A stretch of 64,000 nucleotides of DNA from Nannochloropsis oceanica (taxonomy: Eukaryota > Sar > Eustigmatophyceae > Eustigmatales > Monodopsidaceae), in assembly GCA_004519485.1 (NCBI GenBank), contig CP038110.1:62001-126000 (forward strand), read 5' to 3'. Position numbers and translations under genes: made by a program. Below are positions 11,189-31,609 of the stretch, piece after piece. Position 1 is the first letter of the stretch; each line of letters opens with the position of its first letter. Under the pieces are notes generated by a model. It made no database searches. It saw nothing but the letters and a program-made list of their open reading frames with translations, and was not told where the DNA came from.

Positions 11189-11592
11189 AGTATTTCTGCT
11201 GCTAAAGGAGTCATAGGGGCGGTGGTGTCGTCGTTGTTGCTGCTGCTGCAGGTGCTGGTCGAGGTCGTCGTGTGTGGGGAGGGGGAAGGGGGAGGGGAGG
11301 CAGGACACGGCCAGCGCTGCCCAATACACGAGGACGAAACATGGGACCAGGCAGGAGAGGGCGAGGAGAACCAGGGCCTTGAGCAACCATGAAGGAGAGA
11401 CGGCAGATTCCTGTAGGGAGGGAGGGGAGGAGGGAGGGGAGGAATGAGGGGTGGGTGAAGGAAGGAGGGAGGGAGAGGGAGGGGAGAGAGAGGGGGAGGG
11501 AGGGAGGGAGGGAGGAAGGGCTGGCCTCACCATAGCGACCGAGGCTTTGTGTACGATTGAGCTGAGAGCGAGGGGTGGTTCGAGGTAAGTAA

Positions 11593-11629
<37 letters not shown>

Positions 11630-12238
11630 CTGCTGCTGCGGGTGTTGGGGAAGGATGTGACGAGAATGAAGACGCGTGCCAGTGCGAGAAACACCAGTAC
11701 CAGCAGCGCTACTGCCGCCAGCTGCTGATCCTGATGCGGTAGGAGCTGTAGCATATGATTGTGTCTGGGATGCTGCTCCTGCTAGTGCTGGTGTTGGTGC
11801 TGCAAGGGAGTACGCATTTGCGTAGCTTGTCGCACAGACACCGCAATAGAAAGCTCGAGAGGGGTTGTCACTGTTTATGGCGCTGCGTTGCCATCGACGC
11901 AAGCAACGCAAGTGGATATATGATTGGGTGCCCGAGCACCTACGAGGAAGAGGGGAGGGAGGGAGGGAGGGAGGGAGAAAGAGAGAGGGAGATAGGTTAG
12001 GTGAATGTCTTGCTTAATAATACAGAGCTCATGCTTTTGCTTTGCCTTCCCATCCCTCTCTCTTCTCCTTTCGGTCTTGCAACCTGCAAGGCGAGATGAA
12101 CGTCTCGGGCTTTGTAGGTTCCAAGCAGATGCGGCAAATTTTCTTCTTTGGACTGCTGCTGCTGCTTGTCGACTGAGGAGAATTTGGAGGGATGGACGGA
12201 AGAGGTGCAGACGCACGCGCGAAAACAGAGGTCAGCAT
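9885..12238 (-). CDS. RING-CH (MARCH-type) domain fused to a UPF0301/YqgE (AlgH) domain, membrane protein
   Basis: Exons on the minus strand are 12238-12084, 11939-11531, 11410-11065 and 10858-9885 (1884 nt, 627 residues, phases consistent). Residues 35-87 form a complete C4HC3 RING-CH: C35, C38, C51, C53, H61, C64, C84, C87. Exon 1 supplies CRIC and SPC; exon 2 supplies the rest. A polyQ tract and a hydrophobic segment (LVLLALSCLVPCFVLVYWAA, about 200-219) follow. From about 273 the UPF0301 motifs appear in order: REIGSDSLFHRSLVLLLDHG, RGVIINKPL, CGGPVEPQSLLILH, and FFGFSGWVSGQLAEEVKRG near the C-terminus. RING-CH domains are E3 ubiquitin ligases, commonly membrane-anchored. UPF0301 is a bacterial and plastid family of unclear biochemistry. 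The RING C-terminal half and the UPF0301 N-terminal half share one uninterrupted frame (10817-11939), so the fusion does not rest on a splice guess. ATG 12238 is the first in the exon; an extra 5' exon is possible, since a TTTTCCAG acceptor-like site lies upstream. Confidence 0.82.
10656..10706. repeat. (CTG)n/(CAG)n repeat encoding polyQ
   Basis: About 17 CAG codons on the minus strand give a Gln run between the first two conserved blocks of the UPF0301 domain. Confidence 0.85.
11155..11187. repeat. (CTG)n/(CAG)n repeat encoding polySer
   Basis: This is the same triplet repeat as the neighbouring polyQ tract, but read in the AGC frame. It gives about 11 serines just before the UPF0301 domain. 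Confidence 0.75.
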
Positions 12239-13244
12239 TGTTCTATTGTAGGAGGAGGAGAAGGAGGGAGCAGGTGATGTCGTAGTTGGTGCTGAGGTAG
12301 GAGAAGAAAGTAACGACGACGTGCCGAGCGAGGAGATGAGCGACAAAGAACTGGAAAATTAGGCCCAAGGCCACAGCGGAAGAAGAAGACCGTACTCAGG
12401 ACACGTAGAGAGAAGCTATCGCTCCAGCGTGATCTAGTCCTGTGCGTGTGGGGGGGAAGTGGGAGGGTAGCAGGAAGAAGTTGAAATGAGGTGTCATAGC
12501 CTTCGCAGCAAACTTGTTTCAAGAATTTTATTGCTTCCCTGCATTGTGACATTGGCTATCTCCATACAACCCACGGTCCACCCTCCTTATTTTCTCTTTG
12601 GACATTATCCAACCTGGCATCACAATGCCAAAAGAAGGGGGTTCGGTTTTAGGCGATGACATGGCTACTGTGAGAGAACATGCGCCCTTTGTCCATCGCA
12701 GTGCAGGTCCCAAGTCTCATCCTGCTTGTAGCCTTGTCCGTGCCCCCCTCGCTTGAAACCGGGCTATTGACCTCGTTTTCCCTTCTTGTCCTGTGAAGCC
12801 AACCACCACATACACGTACGATTTGCGGTGCACACCCCCCTCCGCCTTAACATGGTGGCGCAGGAGGCGTTGCACTCTGTGAGCGTTGCTGCACGTAAGG
12901 TAACAGATGCATGTCCCCACCCCCCAAGACGACTCGCCAGGGCCACAAAACTTCCTTTTCTCTCCCCACCATCGTTCTTTCCTTCTCCATCCGCCAGGCC
13001 AATCCGCTTGAGGCTGCTCAGTCTTACACACTCAGCCAAGCATTTCATTCCAAACTTATTCACAGCGAGTCCACGAATTGGTAGAGGCAGAAACGTAGAA
13101 GCACGTCCTCGAGTGTGGAGCTTGCGGTTCTCGCAAGCCCTCACCACTTCTCGTCTCGGAACTCCATCGTCATCTCGTCATCCACCACCCACAACATAAA
13201 ACACCACAGAGAGAGCGTTGCACGCCAGCCGCAACAGTAGCAGC
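12239..13244. other. Intergenic between divergent RING-CH/UPF0301 (-) and Bfr1-like (+) genes
   Basis: About 1 kb contains both 5' regions. A TTTTCCAG acceptor-like site near 12354 (minus strand) and an ATG frame at 12552 leave room for an additional upstream exon of the minus-strand gene, but I found no phase-compatible strong donor. No other feature is supported. Confidence 0.4.
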
Positions 13245-15186
13245 ATGACCAATTCTACTGAAGCCACGGAGGTCTCCCCTCCGGCCGCCGAGGCTGCGGA
13301 GGAGAGCAAGCCCAAGGTATGTATATGTGACCGCGTGTTGAGAGCCCCGCTTCTTCCACACCGCTCCTTCGATTCCATTCCAATCAGCAAATGTCTCCTT
13401 ATTCTTGTGCGTCAATGCCACAGTATTTCTCCTTGCTATCAACTACCTGACAATGCTTCAAGTTCTTGCCTCCTCTATCTCACCCTCCCTCCACCCGTCC
13501 ATCCCTCCCTGCCTCCACCTCTTCATCAGGCTCCCAAGGCCCTCCCCGCCGGCCCCCGCCCCGACAAGCGCAATCTCGACAAGGCCGTAGGTGCCCTGCA
13601 AGCCGAGATCGACAAGCTGAACGAGAACATTGCGGGGTATGATAAAAAGATGGAGGAAATCAAGAAGAAGATTGACGTGGCCATGGCCGCACGGTCTGGA
13701 GAACAGGACGAGTTATCCAAGGAAAGGGCGAAACGTGACGCCATCAAGGCGGAGCTCGACAAGATCAAGGCGGAGAAGGTTAGTGAGCAATAAAGAAATT
13801 AGCAGAGGAGAGGTGCAACATGTCGATCTCGAAAGCATCCCACAGTACAGTGTTGCCTACCTTTTTCCCCGTTCGTTCCTTCCCCGCCCTCCCTTCCTCC
13901 TTCTCCAGGACACCCTCTCGGCTGAGTTCGACCGAGTCAAGGGGAAGGTGGACACGGCCATCGACGCAAGCAAGAACGCGAAGCAAAGCTTGAAGTTTCG
14001 ATCTGTCGAGGAGATTGACGCGGAGATGAGCCGCCTGAACAAGCTTCAGAGCACCACGTCCATGACTTTGGGCGAGGAGAAGAAGCTGGTCAAGGAGCTG
14101 GAGAGCCTCCGCGGGCAGAAGCGACAGCTGTCTGCGTTAGGGGCGTCGGAGGGACAGATCAAGAACGATAAGGACGAAAGGGCGCGGATCCAGGGGCTGT
14201 TGAAGGCGAAAAGAGACGCCTTCACCGAGTGCCTGGGGCGGCTGACTGCGCAGAGGGAGGTGTGTGATGCGGTGCAGGCGAAGGAGAATGGCGGCGAGGG
14301 GGGAAAGAAGGGTCTAATCCCCACATTACATGATGAAAGGAACGTATTCTGGAAAAAGAAGTCGGAGGCTATCACCCAGATCAAGGCGATTCGTGAGCAG
14401 GTTAAGGGAAAGTGGGATGAGTTCAAGGCGGCGAGGAAGGAGTGGGAGGCGTTCATGGATGAGGAGAGGAAGGTGAGGGAAGCGGAGCGGAAAGCCCAGA
14501 AGGAGGAATGGGAGAGGAAGCGAGAGGAGGAGGAGGCCAAGAAAATTCCGTTTGAGGAGGAAATGGCTCTGTGCGACTACCTATCAAATTACTTGAAGAC
14601 TACCTTTTTAGTCGAGAAGGAGACAGCCACCGCGGCGGTTGCAGCAGCTGCGGTGGCGGCGGCGGCGGGGCCGGCGGCGGCTTTTGAGCATGATGGGATG
14701 ACATTACAGGCTTTCAGGAGAGAGGATGAGGAGGAGGAGCGGTGGGTGGGGGGCGGGAAGAAGAAGAAGGAGAAGAAGCCTGAGGGGGGGAAGAAGAAAA
14801 ACAGCTCCTTGACACACTCTCCGGAGCTGCTGGCGTCGTTTGCGCTTCTGAAACTTGACGCACCGAGTAAGAAGGACGGGGTTGAGGCGGCGGTGGTGGC
14901 ACTGAAGGAGAAGAAAGAGTGGTTCTCAGTCCAGCCCCGCCCGATCAAGAAGAAGGCGGAGCCCAAGGAAAAGGAGGAAGGGGAGGAGGGCATGGGGGAA
15001 AACGGAGAGGCGGATCCGGTTGCTGGGGAGGAGGGTGGAAATGCCGGAAACAGTAAGGGAGGGAAGGGAAAGGGGGGGAGAGGTGGGGAGAAGAAGGCGG
15101 CGACTAAGGAATTTAAACGATCGGATGACGATTTCCCCACGTTGGGCGCTACGGTGGCGGCCCCAGCGGCTAAAGCCGAGGCGTAA
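13245..15186 (+). CDS. Coiled-coil protein related to Bfr1 / proton-pump-interactor type proteins
   Basis: Exons are 13245-13316, 13530-13778 and 13909-15186 (1599 nt, 532 residues). ATG 13245 opens MTNSTEATEV. Residues about 35-330 are almost continuous heptad-rich helix with many Lys/Glu (for example LQAEIDKLNENIAGYDKKM). A more conserved-looking block follows around HDERNVFWKKKSEAITQIK and WDEFKAARKEWEAFMDEERK. The tail is acidic and basic by turns and ends with a DDFPTLG motif near the C-terminus. The overall pattern matches yeast Bfr1, an mRNP/polysome-associated protein, and plant proton-pump-interactor-like proteins. I recognise it by pattern only. There is no signal peptide or membrane segment. 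A cytoplasmic mRNP role is inferred. Confidence 0.7.
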
Positions 15187-16621
15187 AAAGGGGAGAGAGA
15201 TATTTTAAAATAGTTGGAGGGAACGAACGAGTGAAGATAATTTGGCTTGTCACGCATGCATGCGATAAGGTGGTAAGATCGATCGGGAAAGGAGACAGGG
15301 AATGGATGGTAGCAAGGCTTTGAGTGAGGTAACAAATGATGAAGAAAGAAAGGAGGGATTTATAGGTAGAGCACAAATCGAGACGTCAGATAGGGTGGAG
15401 GAAGAAATTGCGCGCGTGTGATAGTGAGAGAGTGAAATACACAGGCAATCGTAGGCCATGATCAAAAAGGCCGACAGTCGACCCGCATTACATTCTTAAT
15501 TATTATTATTCATTATTTTTCTATTTTATTTTTATTTTATTAATTTCATTGTAATGACAACGGCGGAGAGAGTGCAGGGAAAGAAAGAGAGGTACGCAGT
15601 CTGTTCAAAATCCTGATAGTTGGAGGACGAGGGAAAGTGGGAAAGAAGGAGGTCTTGAAGCCGCCTCAGCAGGTTGGAAAATTTTCATGTGGGAGAAAAA
15701 TAAGTAGAGTTCAGTAATGAGTAGCAAGAGAAGAAGGAAAGTAGATGGATGAGGATGAGCAGGAGTGACAGCAGCAGGAGCAGCAGGTTAAGGAGGAGGA
15801 GGAGGAGGAGGAGGAAAGGAAGGTGGGAGAAGAGCAGGGGTAGCATTAATGCTGACAGCAGCACGTCACTTAGGATGGAGCAGCGGTAGTAGCAGAAGCA
15901 GAAGTAGGAGCAGGGACAGGAGCAGGAGCCGGGGCAGCAGTATCAGTATCGTGACTTCCTGGTCACGGCGGGAGTGAGCAAGCGAGGGGGGATGCGAGGA
16001 TGAGGTGGCTTTTTGATCCTTGAGGGTAGATAGGAAAGGTAGAGAAACGAAGACCATCATTTGTTACCACCACAACAGGAAGGAGAAATAATCAGAGGAA
16101 ATAAAGGGATGAGGGCTTAGCATGGGCTTGTCCTCATTCTTCTATGATTCACTCAGCTGTCTCACGGCGCGGAAGGAAGGAAGGAGAAGGGGGAAAGATG
16201 ATCCACAAAACTCTTCAGGAAGAGAGTGATGGAAAGGACAAGGATCAGGAAGAGAGTGACGGAAAGGACAAGGATGGCTGATCGACAACCATAACATGAG
16301 CAGCAACAACACACAAAACAAAAAGGAAATTTCGACGCTAAGAAATGAGGTTGAAGGAAAGTGAAGGAAAAGGAGTCGCAGCCACGAAAGAACGTAATTT
16401 TGTTCTCTTCAATTTCGATTGATTTTCATCCAGTGTATGCACGCCTGCTTCAAGCCATCAACGAGACAAAAGCCTCCAAGAATGGCTGCCTTCAGGAGTG
16501 TGTGAAAAGGTGTGAAAGTGCCCCATTTCTTTTTGTCGATTATTTCCTTGGTGTGTGTTCTTTCTATTATCTTGTCACTTTGCGTTGTTTCGGCTCCTGC
16601 CCCTAACCCTGCCCCTGCTCC

Positions 16622-16655
<34 letters not shown>

Positions 16656-16874
16656 ATTGTTGTTGTCATTCTCATCGCCTCTACTTCTTTGTCTGCCTTT
16701 ACATTATAATATTCACACTCAAATTATCTATTTGCTGCTTTATCCTGTGGACTTCTTGTGTTTATCTTCGGCAACTACTCTGCGCATCCTCGTAATTGTA
16801 ATCCTTCTCCTCATCATCTCCTTCTCGTAACCCTCCTCATTACGTCCCCTTTAACATTCCACTTACCTTCTCTC
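15187..16874. other. Intergenic between convergent Bfr1-like (+) and SWR1-like (-) genes
   Basis: A 1.7 kb convergent spacer. It contains an AT-rich run (15496-15553), a GGA microsatellite (15795-15815), a 30-bp tandem duplication (16216-16275) and a short CTG run (16622-16654). No gene is supported. Confidence 0.5.
16216..16275. repeat. 30-bp tandem duplication
   Basis: Two adjacent 30-bp copies starting CAGGAAGAGAGTGA differ at one base (GTGAT versus GTGAC). They lie in the spacer downstream of the SWR1-like gene. Confidence 0.85.
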
Positions 16875-26259
<9,385 letters not shown>

Positions 26260-27012
26260 AATTTATGCAGGCCTTGCGGTAAATGGTGGCGCTGTTGGTC
26301 GTGCTGCCGTCGATCGTGCTGCTTGCTACTTTTGCTGCAGTGGGAAAGAGGCGATGAAAGAGCGCTAGGTCGTCTGCCTCCTTCCCTTTTTCAGGTTCGC
26401 CTGTGACGGGTGGTGATATAACTAGATGTCAATTTCCTTTTACTCTATAGGTACGTCCGCTGGTTGGCATGGTCTTGGATAGGGCGTAGGGCGAAGGTAT
26501 GAACTTTGAGAACCAGGCGATTTCTGCCGGGTACGGTGGTGGGTCATTTTCTGTGTTGCTTCAGACGACGAATTTGATATAATATATGTGCCCGATTGCG
26601 AGTCCACCAGATTTAGATGCATTGCATCGACAAAAAGTATGCTTGCCCTGCCCTGATAGCCCACATACTTTGAAGCAAGTCCGGATAGCCCGCCTCGAAT
26701 AGATCCATATTCCGGGTGGACTGCAGCCAGACGCCAGACGCGAGTGAAGTAAAAAAAATCTAGAGAAGATGAGCAACTTACGCCTTCCAGCGCATCTACA
26801 TCGTCGCAAAAGTCGGATCTATTATTTTTTCTTGATGCGTCTGCAGCAAGCCCCATCCCTTAGCCTCGACTCTCAATTTCCTTCATACAACAATCCTTCC
26901 CTCCTCTCCTTACTCCTTAATAACAAGCAACAAAATAACACCCCTGTCCCATCGACCCTCTATTTTCTCCTTCGTGCGAATACTTAGCGGCTACGGTTGC
27001 TAGACATGCTTT
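26260..27012. other. Intergenic, upstream of the SWR1-like gene
   Basis: This spacer between the SWR1-like start and the ECHDC1-like stop (both minus strand) should contain the SWR1 promoter. A minus-strand frame at 26440-26856 has no recognisable domain. No repeat or RNA gene is seen. Confidence 0.4.
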
Positions 27013-28749
27013 TCATCGATTCACTTCTTCTTCCCCGCCGCCTCGAATCTTTTTTTTTGCTGTTGCGAGGGCATGTTTATTGGCCGGGCTGCCCCATGTG
27101 GTGCGGAAAGCAAACGTTTCTACTTCTCGGGCCTGCTCCCAGCCTAGATCTTCGGCGGCCACGCCTACCTTTATGGCACGCAAAGCCTCTGTAAGGTCCA
27201 TTTGGTGGTGAGGTATTAATGAAATGATTGAACGCCGAACATTCGAGGGTTCCAAGTGTATTTTGTCCGTCGTTAGTTATCTGTCCCCTCCTCATTGCTC
27301 CAAATGTTTGTTCTTAAACAATCGAGATTGAAGCAGGAAAGAAAGGAAGGGAGATGGGAAAAGGGAGGGGGAGGGGGAGTCGCGGTCTACACCTTCACTG
27401 TCAATTCGGAGAGAGCGACAAAACGTGGCAGGAATGAAGGAGGGGGTAGTACAAACACAGAGAAAATGTCCTTACCAGTGGTATGCGTCAAGAAAGGCGA
27501 CAAAAACTCCCAAGCGGCGAGTTGCACGTCCGTGTGCTCGTCGCAGATCTTGTCGACTAATCGTATCTCGAGAGCAGTGGCAGCGTCGAGGGACGGGGCG
27601 GCACCGAGGAGATGGAGGGCCTTCTGGCGGCCCACCAGCTGCGATTTTCGTCAAAGTAGCGGAGACAGGAGGAGACAGTTGATGGATATGGTATAGAAAT
27701 AGGATAAAGTGGAGAGTAAGAAGGCTGTGAGTAAATTACAACTCACTCATTAATCCTCTCGTCTCGCTACCCTTTCCCCATAAGATGGACACCTTCCCTC
27801 CCTCACCTTGACCAAACGTGACGTTCCTCCCCACCCACAACTAACACCCATCCGGCTCTGTATAAACTGGATCTTGCCATTGGTGGACATGACGCGAAAG
27901 TCGGTGCTCGTCGCCACCTCGGCCCCCCCTCCCATGGCAGGACCCCCTATGGCCGCAACGGTTATGAGAGGAGCTCGGCTGTATTTATAGACCAACAGGA
28001 AGCAGCAGGAGTAAGTACAACCATATTCTTGACTTGTTATTGACAGTCTGTTGCGTACGTACGTACCGGAGTCGTGTGAGGGTGTCCGTCATAAGCTCGG
28101 CCATGAGCACGCCTTGCTCCGGCGTGGCAATGGAAGAGGCAAGGTGAAAATCGGCCCCCGCACAAAACGATGACCCTTCACCACGGAGGATGAGGGCGCA
28201 GCAATCCTTAAATTTGCTGTTAGCTTTTGCGGTTGTCAGCTCCAAAGTGATGTCGTGCAGGTTCATCATCATTTGGCCCGTAAGCGCATTTCTGACAGGA
28301 GGAGAAGGGGATGCAAGGGAAATGAAAGATGAGGATGAGATGTGTTCACTGCCCCGCATGTGCCCTCCCACACCTCACCTGCTTTTCGGATGGTTAATGG
28401 TTAATTCCAAGACACGGTCATCATGGTCACTGCGAGCGACTTTAATCTGTGAAAAGGAAGGGAAAAAGCAAAAAAAGCAGTAAGGTCAAAGCAAGGGTGA
28501 GCGATGAGACGCTGGGGCTCCTCCAACACTTATGCTCACCGATCCCCCAGGCCCGCCCGATGATCGAAGCCTGTCCATAAATGCCAACATCTCATTGGTG
28601 GGCGGGCCCTTGCGCGTGGGGTCGTAAAGCGTCGAGGCGATGCAAGATGAGGCAGCAGTAGAAGAAGAGTGGCGAAGGGTCGCAGGGGGATAAGTGCGCT
28701 GCCAAAACATGACGACGCCACGTCGCCACCCAGCCATCGCCGCTGCCAT
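27013..28749 (-). CDS. Crotonase-family protein, ECHDC1 (ethylmalonyl-CoA decarboxylase)-like
   Basis: Exons are 28749-28540, 28446-28379, 28291-28067, 27978-27807, 27638-27476 and 27188-27013 (1014 nt, 337 residues). The N-terminus is Arg/Ser/Ala-rich without acids (MAAAMAGWRRGVVMFW), consistent with mitochondrial import. Crotonase landmarks are in order: LTINHPKSRNALTGQMMM, LRGEGSSFCAGADFHLAS, AAIGGPAMGGGAEVATSTDF, RMGVSCGWGGTSRLV, and a C-terminal TTWGSPANKHALATAKK. The C-terminal WG-x-PAN motif and the FCAGADFHL block resemble animal ECHDC1, which removes malformed ethylmalonyl-CoA and methylmalonyl-CoA (metabolite proofreading). A general enoyl-CoA hydratase is the alternative. The final exon was placed using the only phase-compatible CTTACAG acceptor; other acceptors read into a stop. 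The intron 3 donor has three overlapping GTAC units. Confidence 0.88.
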
Positions 28750-29849
28750 TGCAGTTTGCCTCTCTATCTGCTATAACTGTTGATGTGGTGCATAACGTAG
28801 GTAACAGGGGAAAATCGTGTGAAGGAGACACGAGGACACGACAGTCAGCCTGACCTTTTTCACTTGTCTGTTTTTGGCGAAGGAGGATGAAGAGGGCAGG
28901 GCGTCCAGGAACGTACGCCCTCGAGCTATTTTTCATTTGGCTGTGAAGCACAGCAGTAATCTACGTCATAGATGGCGTACATTGATTCCAGACTTCTCGA
29001 GGATCATACCACAGTTGTTCTGAATGTCTCTATCGAACGATCATGCGAATTGTGAGACTACAATTACATTGCCACTTTCATTCCACGAGACCATCCTGAA
29101 GGACAATAGCATGTACTTGGTCAAGTACATAGTAGGAATCGCGGAGATGGCACTCCTTGCATTAACCATAGGATTTTTGTCATCGGGGTGATCCTTGCGC
29201 CACTGTTTAAGATGTGATGTGTCACCCATTCATTCGCCATTTTTTCTATGAAGAGATAAAACAAAGACGTATTAACTCTAATATTATATTTTTTCCCCAA
29301 AAAAATAGCCTTCACGCATATTTCTGAAAATTATATCTCATACAAATCGCGATGTAGTGATAGAGAGGTCGTTTGCAAATCCAAAACTGACTGTCAACGA
29401 CTCTCTCTTCCAAAAAGAAGAGTCGAGTCATGTAGTCATGTCCCACGGCAGATGCAGCCCTGGGTTCCCTCTTCTCCTCTCATCGTATCCTCCGTAATCT
29501 GTGTATAGCGCTACAAGACCGTCCCTGTAAATCATTAAAAGTTCGTAAATTATACTAAAGTTACAAAACATATGGCTTGTGGATCTTCATGTGGAACGCA
29601 AAAGTGGGCTCGGTATCCATACCGGAATGAAAATATCTTGGTAGTATATCTCTCAGAGAATGTACTATTCGCACAAACCAAGTTTTCTGAACATTGAACG
29701 ATTTATTTTAAAAAGCTTCCACATGTCATTTTTACATTTTTTGTGTTCATTGATACATAACTAAAACCGTATTCATATCTCCATGATACTGAATATGTTT
29801 TCAAAAAGACAACTGTCTTTTTGTGTACGTATAAATCAACGATGGATAT
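28750..29849. other. AT-rich intergenic region
   Basis: Clearly lower GC than the flanking genes. Short frames (for example minus 29041-29315) have no domain. It contains a perfect 9-bp inverted repeat at 29111-29130 but no detectable gene or element. Confidence 0.45.
29111..29130. repeat. Perfect inverted repeat, 9-bp arms
   Basis: ATGTACTTG and CAAGTACAT are separated by two bases. It could be a protein-binding palindrome or chance; no gene start lies close by. Confidence 0.5.
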
Positions 29850-31609
29850 TCAGCTGCTCATTTTCTCTCGATTCCGTCGTGACCTATTTTTGGCGACAGG
29901 CCTATTTTGCAACAACCGTGCCTGGAAAAAGTCCACGATATGTATATATTCTCCGTCTTTGTCCTCGTCCGCATTATTTTTTTGCCTTTTTTGCTTCCGA
30001 CTCATTTCCTCGATACTATCGCCTGCCCCGGTGACGCATTTATCATTCTGATTACGAACAATACGCTTGCGGCTAACAGATTTGGCACTGGAGGTATTGG
30101 TAGTGACGGCTGGAAGAGGGGTGGGAAGAAGGACCTCGTCAAAGTCACACGAATCAGAGTGGCTTTGACTTTGGTATGTACGCCCCAGAACCGGAAATAC
30201 GTGGGTTACGCAAACGTCTCCCGCCACTGGCTTAGGGAGGATAGGTTGATCTTGAGCTTTTTGATCATCAATCAATCGTGGTTGCTGGATTGCAAAGAGC
30301 CTATTGTCAGTAGTTGAGAGATGGGCTGGAGGATTGCAGTCCGGACTCTGCTCTCCCGTTGCCGTCATAGTTTCTAACAGCTGAAACTTGAGGGCCAAAA
30401 GGTCCTTGCTGTGGCTGTGCTCGATGGCCAAAACTTCCATGTCATATTCGAGGTCCACATTGGAGCAGCTAAGCTTTACTAGCTCTGAGATCACGTGAAG
30501 CTTACGGTTCTTCATTTCCTCGATCTTGGCAAGCTCAGCGACATAGAGAGGGTGCTCGGCTGTTCGTGTAAGAATGTGGAATAAAGCGCGTGCGAGCGGT
30601 ATGGACTATAGTTTATTTTTTTTGTTCCTTTTAAAGTTACGGGCGCTGTGTGTGTCATTTAACACATAAATGCGTGATAGCGTCTCAAAGTGACGCTTGG
30701 AAAGTGAGCGATTGGGGAAATCAGAGAACACTTACTTGTCAGCATGGGCAACTGCTCCTCGAGTACTTGAAAATTATAACAGCCCCCTTTCCAGAATGTT
30801 TCAAAGAATACCAGCCCACCTCTCTTGTACAATTCTGTTTGTATGAATGGATAACAAGTAGTCAGGTTAGAGAGTGAAAAAATTTCCGCTCCGTGCATGG
30901 AAACACATCTAAGACTTACGAAGATTCTCCGACGACAAATAGACAAAGCCGTCCAAAGTTTGCGGATCAGAGCCTTCGACACAAACGCTTGCTTCGACTG
31001 GGATTTTGATCCATTCCTCCTTCTTGTCTCCGGTGGTGCGATTTGAGCGACGCAGACCTTGCTCACGCTGCTGTGTGGTGCGGATGCCATACTGTGGAAA
31101 CCACTTGACGATTATTAAAAAAGTAAATGCTGACACCGAGAGACGTATTGTATGTTGCACATACCATGGACGAGTGCACACCATCGCCGACTTGCTCAAG
31201 TTGACGTAAAGCAAAGGATTTCTTATCAATATGAGGACTAGAAGCGGGGTAGCTTAAAAGAGAGGATTGTGGCAAATGTCTAAACAAGGCCTCCGCTCTT
31301 AGCGAGTTTGTCTTCAGACTTTTTGGGAGCGGTGTCACATGTTGCACCGGTGGCTTACGAGCCTAATGATAGGGAAAGTAGCACAGTTTTGAGGTGTATA
31401 ATTCTCCTTCAACTCATTAAGCACACCATACGATGTCATATTAACATAATATGTATAGCAGATTTATACTACTACGTTGTACTGACCCGCTTCACTGCCG
31501 CAGCAGCAGCTGCTGCTGCCGCTACCTCGCGTTCTCGTTCTCGTAATAACATTGAGGCTATCGCGGCCGCTCGAGACGATGGTGCCCGTAGATCCTTCTC
31601 AGACACCAT
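29850..31609 (-). CDS. Sds3-like coiled-coil protein, paralogue A
   Basis: Exons are 31609-31487, 31362-31165, 31091-30920, 30834-30736 and 30559-29850 (1302 nt, 433 residues). The start is MVSEKDLRAP. The protein is a paralogue of the gene at 40932-43430. Shared blocks are RKP followed by a Leu/Ala helix, EEWIKIPVEASVCVEG with TLDGFVYLSSENL, a 99-bp exon encoding KRGGLVFFETFWKGG and EEQLPML, then EHPLYVAELAKIEEMKNRKL. The HP-x(4)-EL-x-K/R-IEE block followed by a long helix resembles the Sds3/BRMS1 family of Sin3-HDAC corepressor subunits; that assignment is by eye and uncertain. The C-terminal half is poorly conserved with the paralogue and has basic clusters (SRKRIVR, RKQKRQK) that suggest nuclear location. 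It has no polyQ, unlike paralogue B. Confidence 0.72.

Noticed and set aside
26440-26856. Minus-strand 138-codon frame upstream of the SWR1-like gene
   Set aside because: Non-domain sequence; likely part of promoter or untranslated DNA.
29041-29315. Small minus-strand frames in the AT-rich block
   Set aside because: Short, no domain, no splice or targeting support.
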